A DNA stretch of 64,000 bases. Source: Rhizaria sp. SCN 62-66. Taxonomy: Eukaryota > Rhizaria, unplaced. The position numbers and the translations under genes are program-made. The DNA lies in NCBI GenBank assembly GCA_001724265.1, contig MEDY01000149.1:1-64000 (forward strand), in the 5' to 3' direction. Below, in pieces: positions 52,130 through 63,800 of this stretch; position 1 is the stretch's first letter, and each line of letters begins with the position of its first letter. The notes under the pieces were generated by a model that searched no databases, was not told the DNA's origin, and saw only the letters and a program-made list of their open reading frames with translations.

Positions 52130-55100
52130 TTACGCAATCCACTTAAGCTCCTTGAACTTAGCGATGAGCTTGACATCCGTATCGGTGAGCTCGTCGTTAT
52201 AGAACTCGAGCAAATCGTCGGTCGAGTGCGAAGTCATGTACGACACCCACTCGTTCGTGTCATCGAAGTGGCGTCCGTAGCACGGCGGGTGAGCAAGCCC
52301 GGTCTGATCGACGTTGATCGACACCTCATCGCCCTTGTGCGCGATGTCCACGGGCTTATCGTCTTTGCGGATGCCCGTCACGCGGCCCAGCTGCAGCTTC
52401 TCCTCGCGCGGGATGAACAGCGGCGTGCCAACGCGGAGCGAGCCGTTGACGATCTTAACACCGCACACAAGAGGATCAGAGTTGTGGAACACGTAGTTCT
52501 TGCCCATCTGCTTCACCACCACGGGGTACACCGGCTTCGCGGCCAGACGCTGCGACTCGCGCACGGCCTTGAAGTGCTGCACGCAGTTGGTACCAAGCGT
52601 GTAAATGACGTCAGCGTCGAAAATCTTGACGCCCATGCGGTCGGCCAGCGCCGCGGCCTCAGAGTCGACCTTGACGTCGAAAGCCAGAAGCACCGCGTAC
52701 TCGGGCTTGTGCTTGTCGAGCTGCACGGAGGTCTTGGTGACGGACGCACGGCTCACGGTGCCGATGTCGAAGCCGGAGACGGGGATGTCAGAAGCGGCCA
52801 AGAACGTCAGCAGAGCCTCGAGCGAGCCGAGAGAGGATGCGTGGACGAAGACACCGTTGTTGTTCATGTCGAGCTTGGAGATGACGGACTGGAGATCCTC
52901 CTGCACACGGTCCTTGATGTCCTCGAGATCGTCGCGCGGGCCGCAGACGAAGAGGGAGGAGCCAGCGAGCACGCCGCTGAGGTTGGGCGCGGAGATCTTG
53001 CAGCCAATGGCGGCGCGGACTGAGGGCGCTGCGATGAGCTCGGTCTTGACACGCGACTCCTTAAGCGGGGGCGGGATCAGCAGCGAGCGGATACGCGTGC
53101 ACACGGGTCCCGAGAGACCGGCGCAGACGATCATGTCCTCCTCCTTGAGCTGGCCGTTGATGAGGATGACGTCGAGCACAGTGCCGTGACCGGGCAGCGA
53201 CTTAACTTCGAGCACGGTGCACTGGAGCTCAGTGTTCTTCTTCTGCGCGAGACGCTGCTGCAGACGCGTCTGCGACATGTCGACGATGAGGGACAGCAGA
53301 TCGGGGATACCTTCACCGGACTTCGACGACACGGGCACGATGGGGTGGTACGAATCCATGTCGTCAAGCGTGAACTCCCAGAAGGGCTTGACGTTGATCG
53401 ACTGCTCGGCGAAAGCCACGAACGTGTGGTTCATCAACTTCTCGAACTCAAACGTAACGTTATCGCTTACCTTGGACAGGGACTGGCGGATCGGGTTGAA
53501 GAAGTTCGCGTCGTCCTTGGGCCAGCCGTAGAGCGCGTCGACCTTGGTGACGGCGACGATGAACGGCGTGTTGCGGGACTTCAGGATCTCGATCGACTCG
53601 AGCGTCTGCTGCTGCAGACCCTTCTGCACGTCGACAATGAGGATCGCGAGATCGCACATGGACGAACCACGCTGGCGCAGCATCGAGAAGGACTCGTGAC
53701 CAGGGGTATCGATCATCAGCATACCGGGCATGTTGGTCGGCAGCTCCTTGCGTGCGGGCTCATCGCCCTTCTCGCCGCCGCCGCCCAGGGTCAGCTTCTC
53801 CATCATATCGCGAATGTTCTCCGCGGGGATGTTTGTCGCGCCGATCTGCTGAGTGATACCACCGGCCTCACCCTTGGCGACGTTGGAGTTGCGCAGCCGA
53901 TCGAGCAACGACGTCTTACCACTGTCGACGTGGCCGAGAATGACCACGATGGGCGCGCGAATGCCGCCCGCGGAGCCGCCGCCGACGGCGGACATGCGCT
54001 CCTCCTCGGCGGCGGCCGCAGCGGCGCGCTCGGCCTCCTCAGCGGCCTTGCGGGCGGCCTCGGCCTCCTTGATCAGCCGGGCCTCGATGTCCTTCTTGGC
54101 GGCATTGAGCACCGTCTCGGCCTCCGCAGCCGCGGCGCGGGCGGCGGGGATCGCAGTCTTGTCCAGCGCGGTGATCTCAGCCGTCACGGTCTCCAGCTCG
54201 GCCTTAGCGGCCTGCGCAGGAGTCAGCTCCTTCACGGCGGCCTCGTCGGCGGCGGGCTCGGCGGGCTCAGCGTCCCACTCGTCAGCGACTTCCTCCTCCC
54301 AGGAGTCCGCGGCCTCGGCCTCGGCGGGCGCGTCGGCGCCGGCCTCAGCGGCCGCGGCGTCGACCACAGCCTTGAGCTCGGCCGCGCGCTCCTGCTTGGT
54401 CTTGAGCTCGGCCTGCGCCGTCGCCAAAGCAGCGGCCGACGTGCGGTACGCCTCGACGATCGCGGGCTGGGTCTCGCCCACGAGCGCAATCGCGCGCTCG
54501 CGCAGCGCGGCGGCCGCGGCCTCGGCCTTCTCGCGCGCGGCCGCGATGCGCTCCAGCTCGATCTGTGCCTTGGTCTTCTGCACCACCTTGGGCGTGACAC
54601 GCTTGGGCTTGTTCTCTTCGCTCTCCCCAGCAGCACCGGCTGCGGCGCCCGCGACCAGGCCGGAGGCGAGGAGGTGCGCGCGCTGGCGCTCGAGCGCCTG
54701 CTGCTTCTCGCGCTGTGCCTTGGTGAGCAACGTGCCTTCAGCGCGGCGGCGTTCACGGTCAATGCGGCGCTCCTCGGCCTCGCGGGCCTTGACGGCGGCG
54801 GCCTCGGCAGCCTCGGCCTCGATGCGCGCGATCTCGGCCTTCTGCGCGTCCTCAAACTCCTTCTTCTGGCGTTCGTACTCGCGGCGCTCCTCTTGCTGCT
54901 TCTTGATCAGGGCGATGCGCGCGTTGGTAGCCGGGTTGGCAGCCGCGGCCTTCTTGGCGGCGGCATCGGACTCAGCCTTGGCGTCAGCCTTGGCCTTGAG
55001 CTTGGCCTTCTCAGCGGCCGCCTTCTCCTCGTTGGCCTTCTTCTCGGCCTCGGCCTTAGCGGCGGCCACAAGCTCGGGGTCCTCCTCGCCGCGGGCGAGG

Positions 55101-55201
55101 GCGGCCTCGCGCTCCGCGGCCTTCTTGGCCTTGACGTCGCCGAGGATGTCGTCGAGGAAATCGTCCTCGTCGTTCTTCTTCTTACCCTTGTTCTTAGACA
55201 T
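52130..55201 (-). CDS. Eukaryotic translation initiation factor 5B
   Basis: eIF5B is the cytosolic GTPase that promotes joining of the 60S subunit in the last step of initiation. The product is 1,023 aa, close to yeast eIF5B. I start at [20 protein letters not shown]; an upstream in-frame candidate adds 12 unlikely residues. Residues 1-410 are the usual Lys/Glu/Ala-rich extension. The GTPase domain has G1 GHVDSGKTS (about residue 423), switch [15 protein letters not shown]3 DTPGHESF (about 496), G4 [10 protein letters not shown] (about 551) and G5 VSSKSGEGI (about 625). Domain II follows, with [20 protein letters not shown]. Domains III-IV end in KELKWIA. No intron or in-frame TAG. The 5' flank on the sense strand is pyrimidine-rich (55240-55340), reminiscent of the leaders of translation-factor mRNAs, though that is only suggestive. 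Confidence 0.97.
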   Translation of the reverse strand: MSKNKGKKKNDEDDFLDDILGDVKAKKAAEREAALARGEEDPELVAAAKAEAEKKANEEKAAAEKAKLKAKADAKAESDAAAKKAAAANPATNARIALIKKQQEERREYERQKKEFEDAQKAEIARIEAEAAEAAAVKAREAEERRIDRERRRAEGTLLTKAQREKQQALERQRAHLLASGLVAGAAAGAAGESEENKPKRVTPKVVQKTKAQIELERIAAAREKAEAAAAALRERAIALVGETQPAIVEAYRTSAAALATAQAELKTKQERAAELKAVVDAAAAEAGADAPAEAEAADSWEEEVADEWDAEPAEPAADEAAVKELTPAQAAKAELETVTAEITALDKTAIPAARAAAAEAETVLNAAKKDIEARLIKEAEAARKAAEEAERAAAAAAEEERMSAVGGGSAGGIRAPIVVILGHVDSGKTSLLDRLRNSNVAKGEAGGITQQIGATNIPAENIRDMMEKLTLGGGGEKGDEPARKELPTNMPGMLMIDTPGHESFSMLRQRGSSMCDLAILIVDVQKGLQQQTLESIEILKSRNTPFIVAVTKVDALYGWPKDDANFFNPIRQSLSKVSDNVTFEFEKLMNHTFVAFAEQSINVKPFWEFTLDDMDSYHPIVPVSSKSGEGIPDLLSLIVDMSQTRLQQRLAQKKNTELQCTVLEVKSLPGHGTVLDVILINGQLKEEDMIVCAGLSGPVCTRIRSLLIPPPLKESRVKTELIAAPSVRAAIGCKISAPNLSGVLAGSSLFVCGPRDDLEDIKDRVQEDLQSVISKLDMNNNGVFVHASSLGSLEALLTFLAASDIPVSGFDIGTVSRASVTKTSVQLDKHKPEYAVLLAFDVKVDSEAAALADRMGVKIFDADVIYTLGTNCVQHFKAVRESQRLAAKPVYPVVVKQMGKNYVFHNSDPLVCGVKIVNGSLRVGTPLFIPREEKLQLGRVTGIRKDDKPVDIAHKGDEVSINVDQTGLAHPPCYGRHFDDTNEWVSYMTSHSTDDLLEFYNDELTDTDVKLIAKFKELKWIA

Positions 55202-56015
55202 GGCTCGAACTGTCAGTCGGTAACGGAGCGAGAACACGCGATCCGAGTGGGACGGGGGTCCAACAGGGCAGAGAGAATACGCGCAGAACGAAAGAGCGAG
55301 AGAGTGATGCGGGAGTGGGGAAGAGGTGCGACAAGCGCGGACGGGTCAAAGGGAAGAATAAGAGGGGTAGATGAGAAATAAGAACATAAGAAAGATAGGC
55401 CTATGTTGCAGCTTGTGGGATATGAAGCCATCATGTGCTGGACGGATATACAGCGGTGCTTAGGGTATGAATGCGATCCGGATCGACATGAAAAGACTTG
55501 TGGTGCGCATGGAATTCGACGATACACAGGGGGCGAGCGCGGCCCTCTTGAGTCATATGAATAGCGTAGGAATACAGCTAACTGCGCAACCCTACCGAGA
55601 TGAGGCGCGCAGCTTAACCCAGGGGCGGCCACGGGCAAATCGGGCAGATGTTTCACTCTCCTTCGATCGATGCGCCGCACACCACTGACTGTGAGCAGCG
55701 CGCCTCTGTGGCGCCAAGCCGAGCCAGACTGAGCAAAGTCGGCAACGGATGGGACAGGCCAGAAACCGCTGTTATTTACACCTCGATTTGGCGGATAATC
55801 CATCATCAAAGTTTGGTGATATGGTTGTCAACGACAAATGAAAACGTTTACTATAAGATCATTATATTTTAGTTGCGCTCGTTGACATATGTGTTGCGCT
55901 GTGTATCCACAAAATTCCGCTCTGACAGCCCGTCTACACTGTCGACTCGACTGGCCCTCACACACCCCGCCTCGGCCTTTCCCCTTGTCCCTGCATCTCT
56001 AGAGCCGGGTTCACA
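55202..56015. promoter_or_regulatory. Divergent intergenic region, eIF5B and PDZ-gene promoters
   Basis: These 814 bases separate two divergent genes. The left 150 bases are purine-rich on the plus strand, so the eIF5B leader is pyrimidine-rich. The rest is mixed composition without a supported gene. No TATA element was identified with confidence. Confidence 0.45.
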
Positions 56016-58065
56016 ATGATGAACAACCGGCAGAACTCTGCCTTTGAGGAGCTCATCCAAAAGGAACAGCGGTACGTCCTCCATGCCCCCACTTCTCACA
56101 GTCCCTACAGGCCCTCTCTCAGCCCAACATCGCTGCCTGCTCGCACAACACCGCCCCTCAACATAATCTTCCCTGACACACTCCCCACTTTTGCACACTG
56201 CGTTTGCCGCTCTACACAGCACTAAGGCCCGCTGGCAGCGCACGCACGGCCGCGCAATGGCGCTCGAGTCCGGCGTGCTGCCCGATTCCGGCATGATGCT
56301 CGCCAACGACGAGTTTATGTCGGCCACCGCGGGCTCTGCCGCCGTGCCGCTGCCGCGCCCCGACCCGGCCGCCGCCGCCGCGCTTGCCTCCGCGTCGTTT
56401 GTCGGCCGCCCGCGCTTTGCCGACTCCCAGGCCATTCCCCGCAACACCGCCAGTAACAACGGCAACGGCCGTACACAGTCCCCCCGCCCAAGCGATAACA
56501 ACAACGCGGCCGACAACGGCGGCTTCGACGCCTGCGCGGACCCGTTTGCGCAAACCGTGGGCGAGTGCCCCGTGCTCTCCGACGCCGGCTTCCCCCTCGT
56601 CCGCAAGAAGGTCGTCCGCACCGTCGAAGTTCCCGTCACGCGCACGGTCAAAGTGCCCATCAAGCTCGCTCCTAGCGCCGCCAACCCGGAGCGCGCGGGC
56701 CGCGCGTTCCACGTCGTGAACGAGAGCTACACCGACTACGTTGAGCGCCCCGCCGTGCGCCACCGCGAAGTCTGGGTGAAGCGCGTCGTCCCGGAACAGT
56801 ACCTGCAGCGCGTACCCGTGACCCGCACGCGCCAGATCAAGGTACCCGTGGCTGAGGGCGCCGGGTACTCGGTCGTGCCGCCGCAGCAGGCCGACGCGTG
56901 GCGCATTGACCAGGTGCAGGAGACGAAGCTTGTCGAGGTTGAGGAGTGGGCTGATTTTGAGCTCCGGCCGGTGCCGGTCACGCGCCCCGTCCCCGTCGCA
57001 GCACGGTACGTGATGTTATAATTGAGCGAATATCTTGCTTAGCTCGTGTATAATGACATAATAATTATGTCCAGAAACGTAATCTATAACTTATTTTGCC
57101 TGCTCTAACTCAATAACTCATCAATGCTCGCGATATCCTCCGTTTTTTGTGTTTCCATATGCTCGCTCGCAGTGAGATCCCCATGGAGCGCGGGCCCTAC
57201 ACCGCCTCAAACCCGCGCCAGGTGCTCAAGATTGTCCGCGGCTCCGACCCGGCGCACGAGACCGTCCGCGAGGTCGACCAGTCCCCCGTTGTCGCCTCCG
57301 CCGTCTTCGAGCCCGCCAACAATGGCAGCGCCGCTGCTGCGAACACTCGGACCAGTGGCGCCGCGCGCGGTAGTGGCAACCCGAAGCGCAGCCAGACGCA
57401 GCGCGCTGGCGGCGTCAAGGGTTTCAGCGGCAGCCGCACGCACGCGCTCGCGGCCACAAACGGCGCCATTCACAGCTCCGACCGTACGTCTTTATCTCAC
57501 GTCACTCTGTATTCCTCTGTTTTGTGGTGTAAAATGCGTCCTGAAACCTTTTTCTCTTGCTCACATGTCGTTATTGTTGTTTGTCTTCATCTTTACACTG
57601 TGTATAGTGTCCCGCCGTGCGCCCCCCGCGCCGTCTGCGGAGCAGCTCGCCGCGCAGCGCCGAGCTAACGCCGCCGTTTCCTCCCTCGGCTTCACGGGCT
57701 CGCTCGCCGCCACACTCCCGCCCGCGCCTGGTGCCGTGCCCAGCGGCCCGCGCGTGGGGATGAATGCCGGCGTCGCTGCCTCTTGGGGGCTGCGCACCGT
57801 GCCCGTCGGCGCGGACGGCCCGGCGGCGGCCGTGACCTCCGGCGGCGTCCGAGTCGTCGGTGTCACCCCGCTCACCGCGCCCGCCGTCGCCGGTCTGCAG
57901 GTGCGCGACGTGATCACGCACGTCAACGCGCGCCCCACGCCGTCGCCCGAGGCGCTGGCGCGCGCGCTGGATGGGTCGGATGGCCCCGTCGCGCTGTCTG
58001 TCGTGCGCGGCGCGATCAAGATGAAGGTCGTCGTGATGCTCTCAAATAAGAACAAGGGGTATTGA
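56016..58065 (+). CDS. Val-Pro-Val repeat protein with C-terminal PDZ domain, four exons
   Basis: Exons: 56016-56071, 56220-57005, 57173-57483, 57608-58065. All three donors are GTACGT and the acceptors are ACAG, GCAG and ATAG. Phases match (2, 2, 1), giving 536 aa and TGA. After a short N-terminus (MMNNRQNSAFEELIQKEQR) comes a repeat region with VRTVEVPVTRTVKVPI, ERPAVRHREVWVKRVVPEQY, RVPVTRTRQIKVPV and RPVPVTRPVPVAAR. This alternation of Val/Pro and charge resembles articulin- or alveolin-type cortical cytoskeleton proteins. Exon 3 is Ser/Gly-rich and basic. The last 90 residues form a PDZ-like domain of the HtrA kind (GVRVVGVTPLTAPAVAGLQV, RDVITHVNARPTPSPEALAR). A membrane-skeleton scaffold is plausible. 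The repeat assignment is by pattern only; PDZ is firmer. Confidence 0.78.
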
Positions 58066-58788
58066 AGTGTGAGCAACTGAGCAGTGGACACCGCTCCAGT
58101 CTACGCGTCGTGCTGTTCTGCTGGTGTGAATAAGACTGCGGCGTGGGGAAGTTAAGTCACCCCTCGCAAGAAGTCAAACTACACCCGCAACACGCCCGCA
58201 CTGTGACAACAGTCACTTACAAGAGCATCTCTGTTGATATGCTTCGTTTGTATGACATGCATGCTGCTCTTTTCGGTTCCGTCCCTGTTTCTGTTTTTTG
58301 TTTATGACATTGTTGTTTGCCCTGGTTCTCCATAGTACACTGTGAGAGGCCGGGCCAGCGCCGCGCGCTTTGACGCGCGACGCCGTATGTCACAGCACAG
58401 CTGATGGATGATACTGGTGACTGGCGAGCTCTGCTGTTCGCATCGACAGCCCGTCCTACCCACATGCACTGTCTGTCTTCTGTTTGACGTTCCTCTAGAT
58501 CACATCAAATAAACACAAAATACTTCAATCTTAACCCGACATGTCTGCTGCTTCGATCAATAAAATCAATTGAACATCGATGTATTTGAAAGCGTCCCAC
58601 TGTAGCGACGCATATGTGCTTTAAAACGTCAAACGTACGTTAACAACAACTAAAATATATATCGAAACTCAACCTATTCAAACTAAATCGTATTACAACA
58701 ACAAAACAATCCAATAACACATCACATCATACACTGCATCATAACTCTCTAGTCGAGCCTTGCTCGCGTTGCCCACAGACACTCGCGC
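58066..58788. other. Convergent intergenic region
   Basis: 723 bases between two converging genes. AT-rich from about 58500, with AATAAA-like strings near 58507 and 58560. The 3' UTRs of both neighbours probably overlap here. No gene supported. Confidence 0.5.
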
Positions 58789-59944
58789 TTAGACTGGCGG
58801 CGGGGGCATGAACGACGCGGGGTAGAGCCCGTCGTCGAGCGCGACATAGGCCCCGCCTCTGGACACCGTGAGCCCGCGCTGGCCCGGCACGCCGCCCTGC
58901 ACCGTCGTCGCGGGGGCGTAAAAGGGCCGCGAGCACCGACGCTTGATGACCGAGAGCAGCAGCGCGAGGACGAAAAACCCGGCGGCGGCGACGGGCGTGA
59001 GCGCGTACCACAGCGCGCCGTGTTCGTCCCAGTTGAGGAAGTTGTAGATCCAGATCCCGCGGCGGTGGTGGTACAGTGCAACGTAGCCCAGTGCGCCGCA
59101 GACCGTGAGCAGTGGCGCCCACACGTGGCGCAGGAGCACTGACCAGCGCGTGAGGAGGAAGTCGATCGAGAGCAGTGTGAGCGGGATGCCGTGCATGCAG
59201 AGGTTGGCGAGCAGCTCGCTGCCATCGGCGGGTCGGGACTCGGAGGGGTAGATGAGAGCCCAGTACACCACGGTGACGACGCAGCCACCTACCCAGAGCG
59301 TGGTGAATAACAGCCAGACGAGCTTAAGTGAGAAGCCCAGTGGCGCGGGCGACGCGTGGGGGCCGTAGGCGGAGACCTGCTTGATGTAGTGACGGTTCGG
59401 CAGCGCGGAGAGCGCGGCAATGAAGAAATAGCCGCACGTGGCAGCCATGGTGATGAACGAAAGAGTGTGGTAGACTGGCACGCCGTTCTCGCCAGAGTGC
59501 GAGAAAATCCGGATCACATCAACAATGCCTGCAAGGGGAACGACAAGACATAAATACAACGCAGGATCGGATAGAATAACGCAGGATGAGCGAGAGACAT
59601 TACCAGTGGAACAACAAAAAATGATAGTTGGAGGAAAGAGAACTTGGCGAATAACGGACATCGGAAAGAGAGTATATCGTCATAGTAACACGCCTTCTGC
59701 GTAAATTAACCGTGTGAAGTGCGTGAAAAACTGTGATACATCGCTATCAAAAATGGAGGTGATGCAGATACGTACCGAAAATGAGGAAAGCACAGGCGAG
59801 GATCCTGAAGACAACGAGCGTGGCGGGAGGGCCGACCGTCGAGGCCACGGCCTCAGGGGCCGTGATCTCATGCCAGCCGCAGCACGACGTCTCCGTCTTG
59901 GTCTCGACGTGCTGGTATGAGTTCACCGTGTGCATGCCGAGCAT
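58789..59944 (-). CDS. Multi-pass membrane protein, rolling-stone/AIG1-like, two exons
   Basis: Exon 1 is 59944-59776 and exon 2 is 59528-58789 on the minus strand. The intron (247 nt) is GTACGT..TTGCAG, phase 1, joining CAFLIF-G-IVDVIRIF. The product is 302 aa, stop TAA. Six or seven hydrophobic helices are visible: TLVVFRILACAFLIF, HTLSFITMAATCGYFFIAAL, LVWLLFTTLWVGGCVVTVVY, NLCMHGIPLTLLSIDFLL, HVWAPLLTVCGALGYVAL, ALTPVAAAGFFVLALLLSVI. The pattern MHG..LTLLSIDFLL, then GIWIYNFLNWD before the last helix, is like rolling-stone and FAR-17a/AIG1 family membrane proteins, whose last helices follow a similar IY-x-x-LDW turn. A short cytosolic tail follows. Family call is moderate; the transmembrane nature is clear. 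Start chosen at MLGMHTVNSYQH, the first ATG in the open frame. Confidence 0.72.
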
Positions 59945-60842
59945 ATGACGGGACTCACAGCGGTCACGAGGAGGAGGCAACAAGACCAAGCTCGCACGCC
60001 TAGAGGCCGGAAGTTAAGGTCTTCAGCAGCGATAAAAAATGCGATGATACAAAGTGAGTTTGATTGAGTGTGTAATGCACGTTATTTTAATGGTCATGAA
60101 CAAAATATGGCACAAATGACGACTATATTATCTCAGAAAATGTCGTTGAAATCCAGGAGCCCATCACATCATGATCGACGTAGAAGACGAAGAAAAAAAT
60201 AGTGTACTAGTATCATTCAGCCCATCAACAAAATTAGAGACGCGGCGACAACTTTTGTAAGCTTACCAGTGCTATTGCTTGGGTCGATCGATGCATCACA
60301 TGATGATATACGCAAAAATTATATTCACTTTGCACTTGGCTGTGCTTTTTGAAACGAGAGCTGGCTCAGCAACTTAAGTGCCTGGGTTTACTTAAACTGT
60401 TGTTGAGACGCCTTGTGCACATGAGCCGAATGCGACGCAAAGTGATATTGACAATGGCATCGCTCTGCATGACAACTTCTACTTTGCGTAGATGGTTGAT
60501 ATTGGGCGTGGATGAGGGAGTGTGTGAGAGTGTGTGTGTGCGGCAACTCTAGTGTGCTTTAGCTATTGTTTTCTGACAGCGGAGCTTGTATGAATACAAT
60601 ACATATAATTAACATTATATACATGTAACAAGATAATATTAATTATATAATTAATATAATGCTGTAGCTGAAACGAAAAGCTGTACATGTATTGATTCAT
60701 TTGTCTCAAAGCGACGTGGTATAGTAACCATCGGATATGGTTTACGTCTATGAATCCAAAACCGTAACTAGTGAAGTACATGTACTTGATGGACTCTGCT
60801 TGGTCACTATGGATTCTTAAATAGGACTATATAACTCTGGTT
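59945..60842. promoter_or_regulatory. Spacer between Rit1-like 3' end and membrane-protein start
   Basis: AT-rich 898 bases between two minus-strand genes: the promoter of the membrane-protein gene at the left and the 3' UTR of the Rit1-like gene at the right. It is extremely AT-rich at 60590-60670. No gene supported. Confidence 0.45.
60636..60657. repeat. Perfect 22-bp AT-only palindrome
   Basis: An uninterrupted self-complementary AT stretch centred on TATA (core ATTAATTATATAATTAAT). It lies about 190 bases beyond the stop of the Rit1-like gene, in what is probably 3' UTR or spacer. AT-only palindromes of this size can arise by chance in such AT-rich sequence. Confidence 0.85.
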
Positions 60843-63800
60843 TTATATAGCGTTATGGCAAAAGTACCTGTTAAGCTCCTGCGCAAAGCCGCGACTGGGA
60901 TAAATGCCGGCACCTGAGCCTGCACCCGCGCCAGCTCCGATCTCCGCCTCGGCCTCTGCCACCGCGGCCATTGCGCAGTGCAGCATCGCCCGCATCACCT
61001 CTTTCGCGCCCACCCCATGCTCTTGCTCTCGCGCTTTCTCCTGATCATGCTCCGTCTCCGAATCTTGCACCCCACTAGGCTCCTGCGAGTGCAACGCGAT
61101 CTGCAGCGGCGGCAGCACGGCGGGCACGCCAAACATCAGCGTCGCACCCGTTGCAGCAGCCCGGCGCGCACTCGCGTTCACAGCGCCACACTGCCGCGCG
61201 CAGAGCGCAAACCGCGGACTGCGGCCAGCCGCGCACCGCAGCACATTGCCCACAGTCACCGTAGGCACCGTGACGCCGCCAGCGCCGGGGCCATCAGTGG
61301 GCGAGGGCCGGCAGAGAGCGAGCATCACGGCGGCGGCCAGACAGGTCGACGTCTCAGCGCAATCGCTCAACAGCAGCAACGGTGCGATCTGTGCCGCAGC
61401 CGCGCTCACAGTAGCCGCGGCGGCAGCAGCAGCGGCTGCGAGGAAGCGAGGCAACGCCTTAAAGAGCGAAAGCTTCGCCGAGCGTGCAGGCGACACCGGC
61501 AACACAAGCACACGCGCAACTGCGGCAAAGCCGTCGCCACAGCGGCTCGCGGCGGTTGCCACGGCTGCACTCACGATGGAAGCGACCTGTGCGGCGGCCT
61601 CTGCGGCTGCGGCTTGCGCGGGAGCTGTCGCTGCAACAGCACTGGCAAACTCCGCGGCGTCCAGGTCTAAGGGGGTACTTACACTGGCGCCGTCGGAAGC
61701 GCAGCCAGGAAGCACGCCCAGTGCCGAGAGCGCGCGAGCCAGCGCCAGTGCGCGTCCGCGGCCACCCGCTTGGTCCTGCTTGTCTTGCTTGCTCGTCTTG
61801 GCCTTGGTAATCTGTGCTTTGGCACTACTGTCTGTTGCATTGTTGTCCACGTCAACGGTGCAGCTGGTGTGAAGAGTAGCAAGAACTGCGGCTGCGGCAG
61901 GCGCGTCTGAGTGACCGGTAAGAGCGCTTAGCACTGGCGCCAGAGCGCAACGCGGTAAAACCACCCCTGTGCAATCGCCATCTGTGTCCGCGTGGCTGCG
62001 AGTAACTGTAAGCAACAGAGCAGGTGTGTCCGCAGCGTATATACCACCTTCACAGTCACAGTTAGAGTTGCTTGTGGAGGAACACTGCTTGGTGTGACTG
62101 CGGCAGAGTCCGTGCTTCTGCGCCTCCGCTGGCGACAACAGCCGTGCACGCACTACAACGCGGTCGCCGTTCTTATCACACGGGCTTTGTTGTGCAGCGA
62201 CGACAACAAGCAGCGCCGCAGCGGAAGCCTGACTTGTCACAACGGTCAACGCTACGCGGCTCGCCACGTCACCAGCAGCGTCACTGGTAGCCGCAGCAGA
62301 AATAGAAACAGCAGCAGTGGCTGCGGCGGTTGCTAGAGGGGCGTAGCGTAGACCGCTGCCAGTCGCGTCTGAGAGAGTGACCGTAGGCACCCCAGCGCCA
62401 GGCGGCGGCAACACACTCGCATTGCCGTTAGTCGCAACTGCGCCGCGCATATACCAGTCGTCTTGTACCGGGACGGCAGTGCTTGAAGTGTGCGCGCTGC
62501 CGCCGTTCTTTGCTGCAGTAACGTTAACAACAGCGGAAGCGGTACCGTTGGCCGCAGTGGTCGCAGATGAAGCAGTGACGGCATCCGCGCCCTGTGCGCC
62601 GGCGATAACTGCGGCGATACGCGCGTCACAGTCCGCAGCACCGCGCGAACTGAGCAAAAACACACGATTAGCCCAGAAAAGCTCCGGTGTAAGTCCGCGT
62701 GCCCATGTCTCTTCGTCGTCGCCAGCGCCCTGCACGTACGTCCACTCGCGCGACACGCCCACGGTCACGTCAACCGGCGCAGCGGATGTCATTGCAGCAA
62801 TAGCGCTCACACTGCGACTGCCCGTAACGCTATTGTCGTCGTTGTCGCTGTCTTCCTCAACATCATCCTCATCGTTCACGTCATCATCATCATTGCTGTC
62901 GGCTTCGTTGCCGGCTCCCAATGAACGTTCGAATACAAAGCCGCAATCGTCGTCGCCACCATCATTGCCGTTCTTAGGAACGTTGATAGCGGCAGCAGCA
63001 GAATGTTCCGGTTTTGCGCCAACGCCCATGCTCTTACTTTTGCCTTTCCCCTTGCCCTTATTAACAGCAGCTGCAGTGGCCTCCGCGCTGTCGCAGCCGT
63101 TACCCGCGCCGCCGCCGTGGTTTGCCTCCGCGTCCTCCGCTCCCGCCGCGCCGCCCGCCGCCGAAGCGTAACCGGTAAGGAATGAGTGTCCGTGCGCAGG
63201 CGCTTCGCCGACAGGCCGCGACGCAGAGTAGAGATACAGCGCGGTCGCAGTCTCCGCAGCGCCCACAGCCACCGTGTTCTGCTCAGGCGTCGTCGTAGAG
63301 TCTGTTGATGTGTCGCTGTCAACACACGCCACCGAGACAACGCCGCCGCAAGAGGTCGGCGCAAAAGGGTGTGGCTGCCGCGTCACAGACGCAGTCGCGG
63401 TGGCAGAGTCGCTTTTATCCGCAGCAGCGCCCCCAGACGCGGCTTGACTTTCCACGTGCACGGCGGCCAGGTCCTCGGCCAGCGAACCGCGGTGCAGCCA
63501 CACCGGCCGCAGCGGCAGCGCGCGCAGCGACCACAGCATCGGCGCCGGGGCCGCAGTCGTGTTGTTGCCGGCGCCGCCGCCGCGGCTGTTGCTGCCGTGG
63601 TGAAAAGCGACCGCTGTGGCGGCGAGGTGTGCGAGAACTTCACCGCGCGTCGGCGGCCGCACAAGAGCGCGCGCGAGCGGCCGCAGGCGGGCGCCGCAGT
63701 GGGCTGCGAGCTCTTTGCTCAGCCGCGGCAGCGCGAGGGTAGCGATCAAGTGGCGCTCCAGCGGGGGCAGAGCGGGTGGCAGCTGCGGCTGCGTGGGCAG

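Noticed and set aside
55202-55237. Upstream extension of eIF5B by 12 residues
   Set aside because: The [15 protein letters not shown] start has the typical Lys/Asp-rich eIF5B N-terminus; the extension does not resemble the family.
53186-55381. Plus-strand open frame of 731 codons opposite eIF5B
   Set aside because: Antisense to an unambiguous eIF5B; no recognisable domain.
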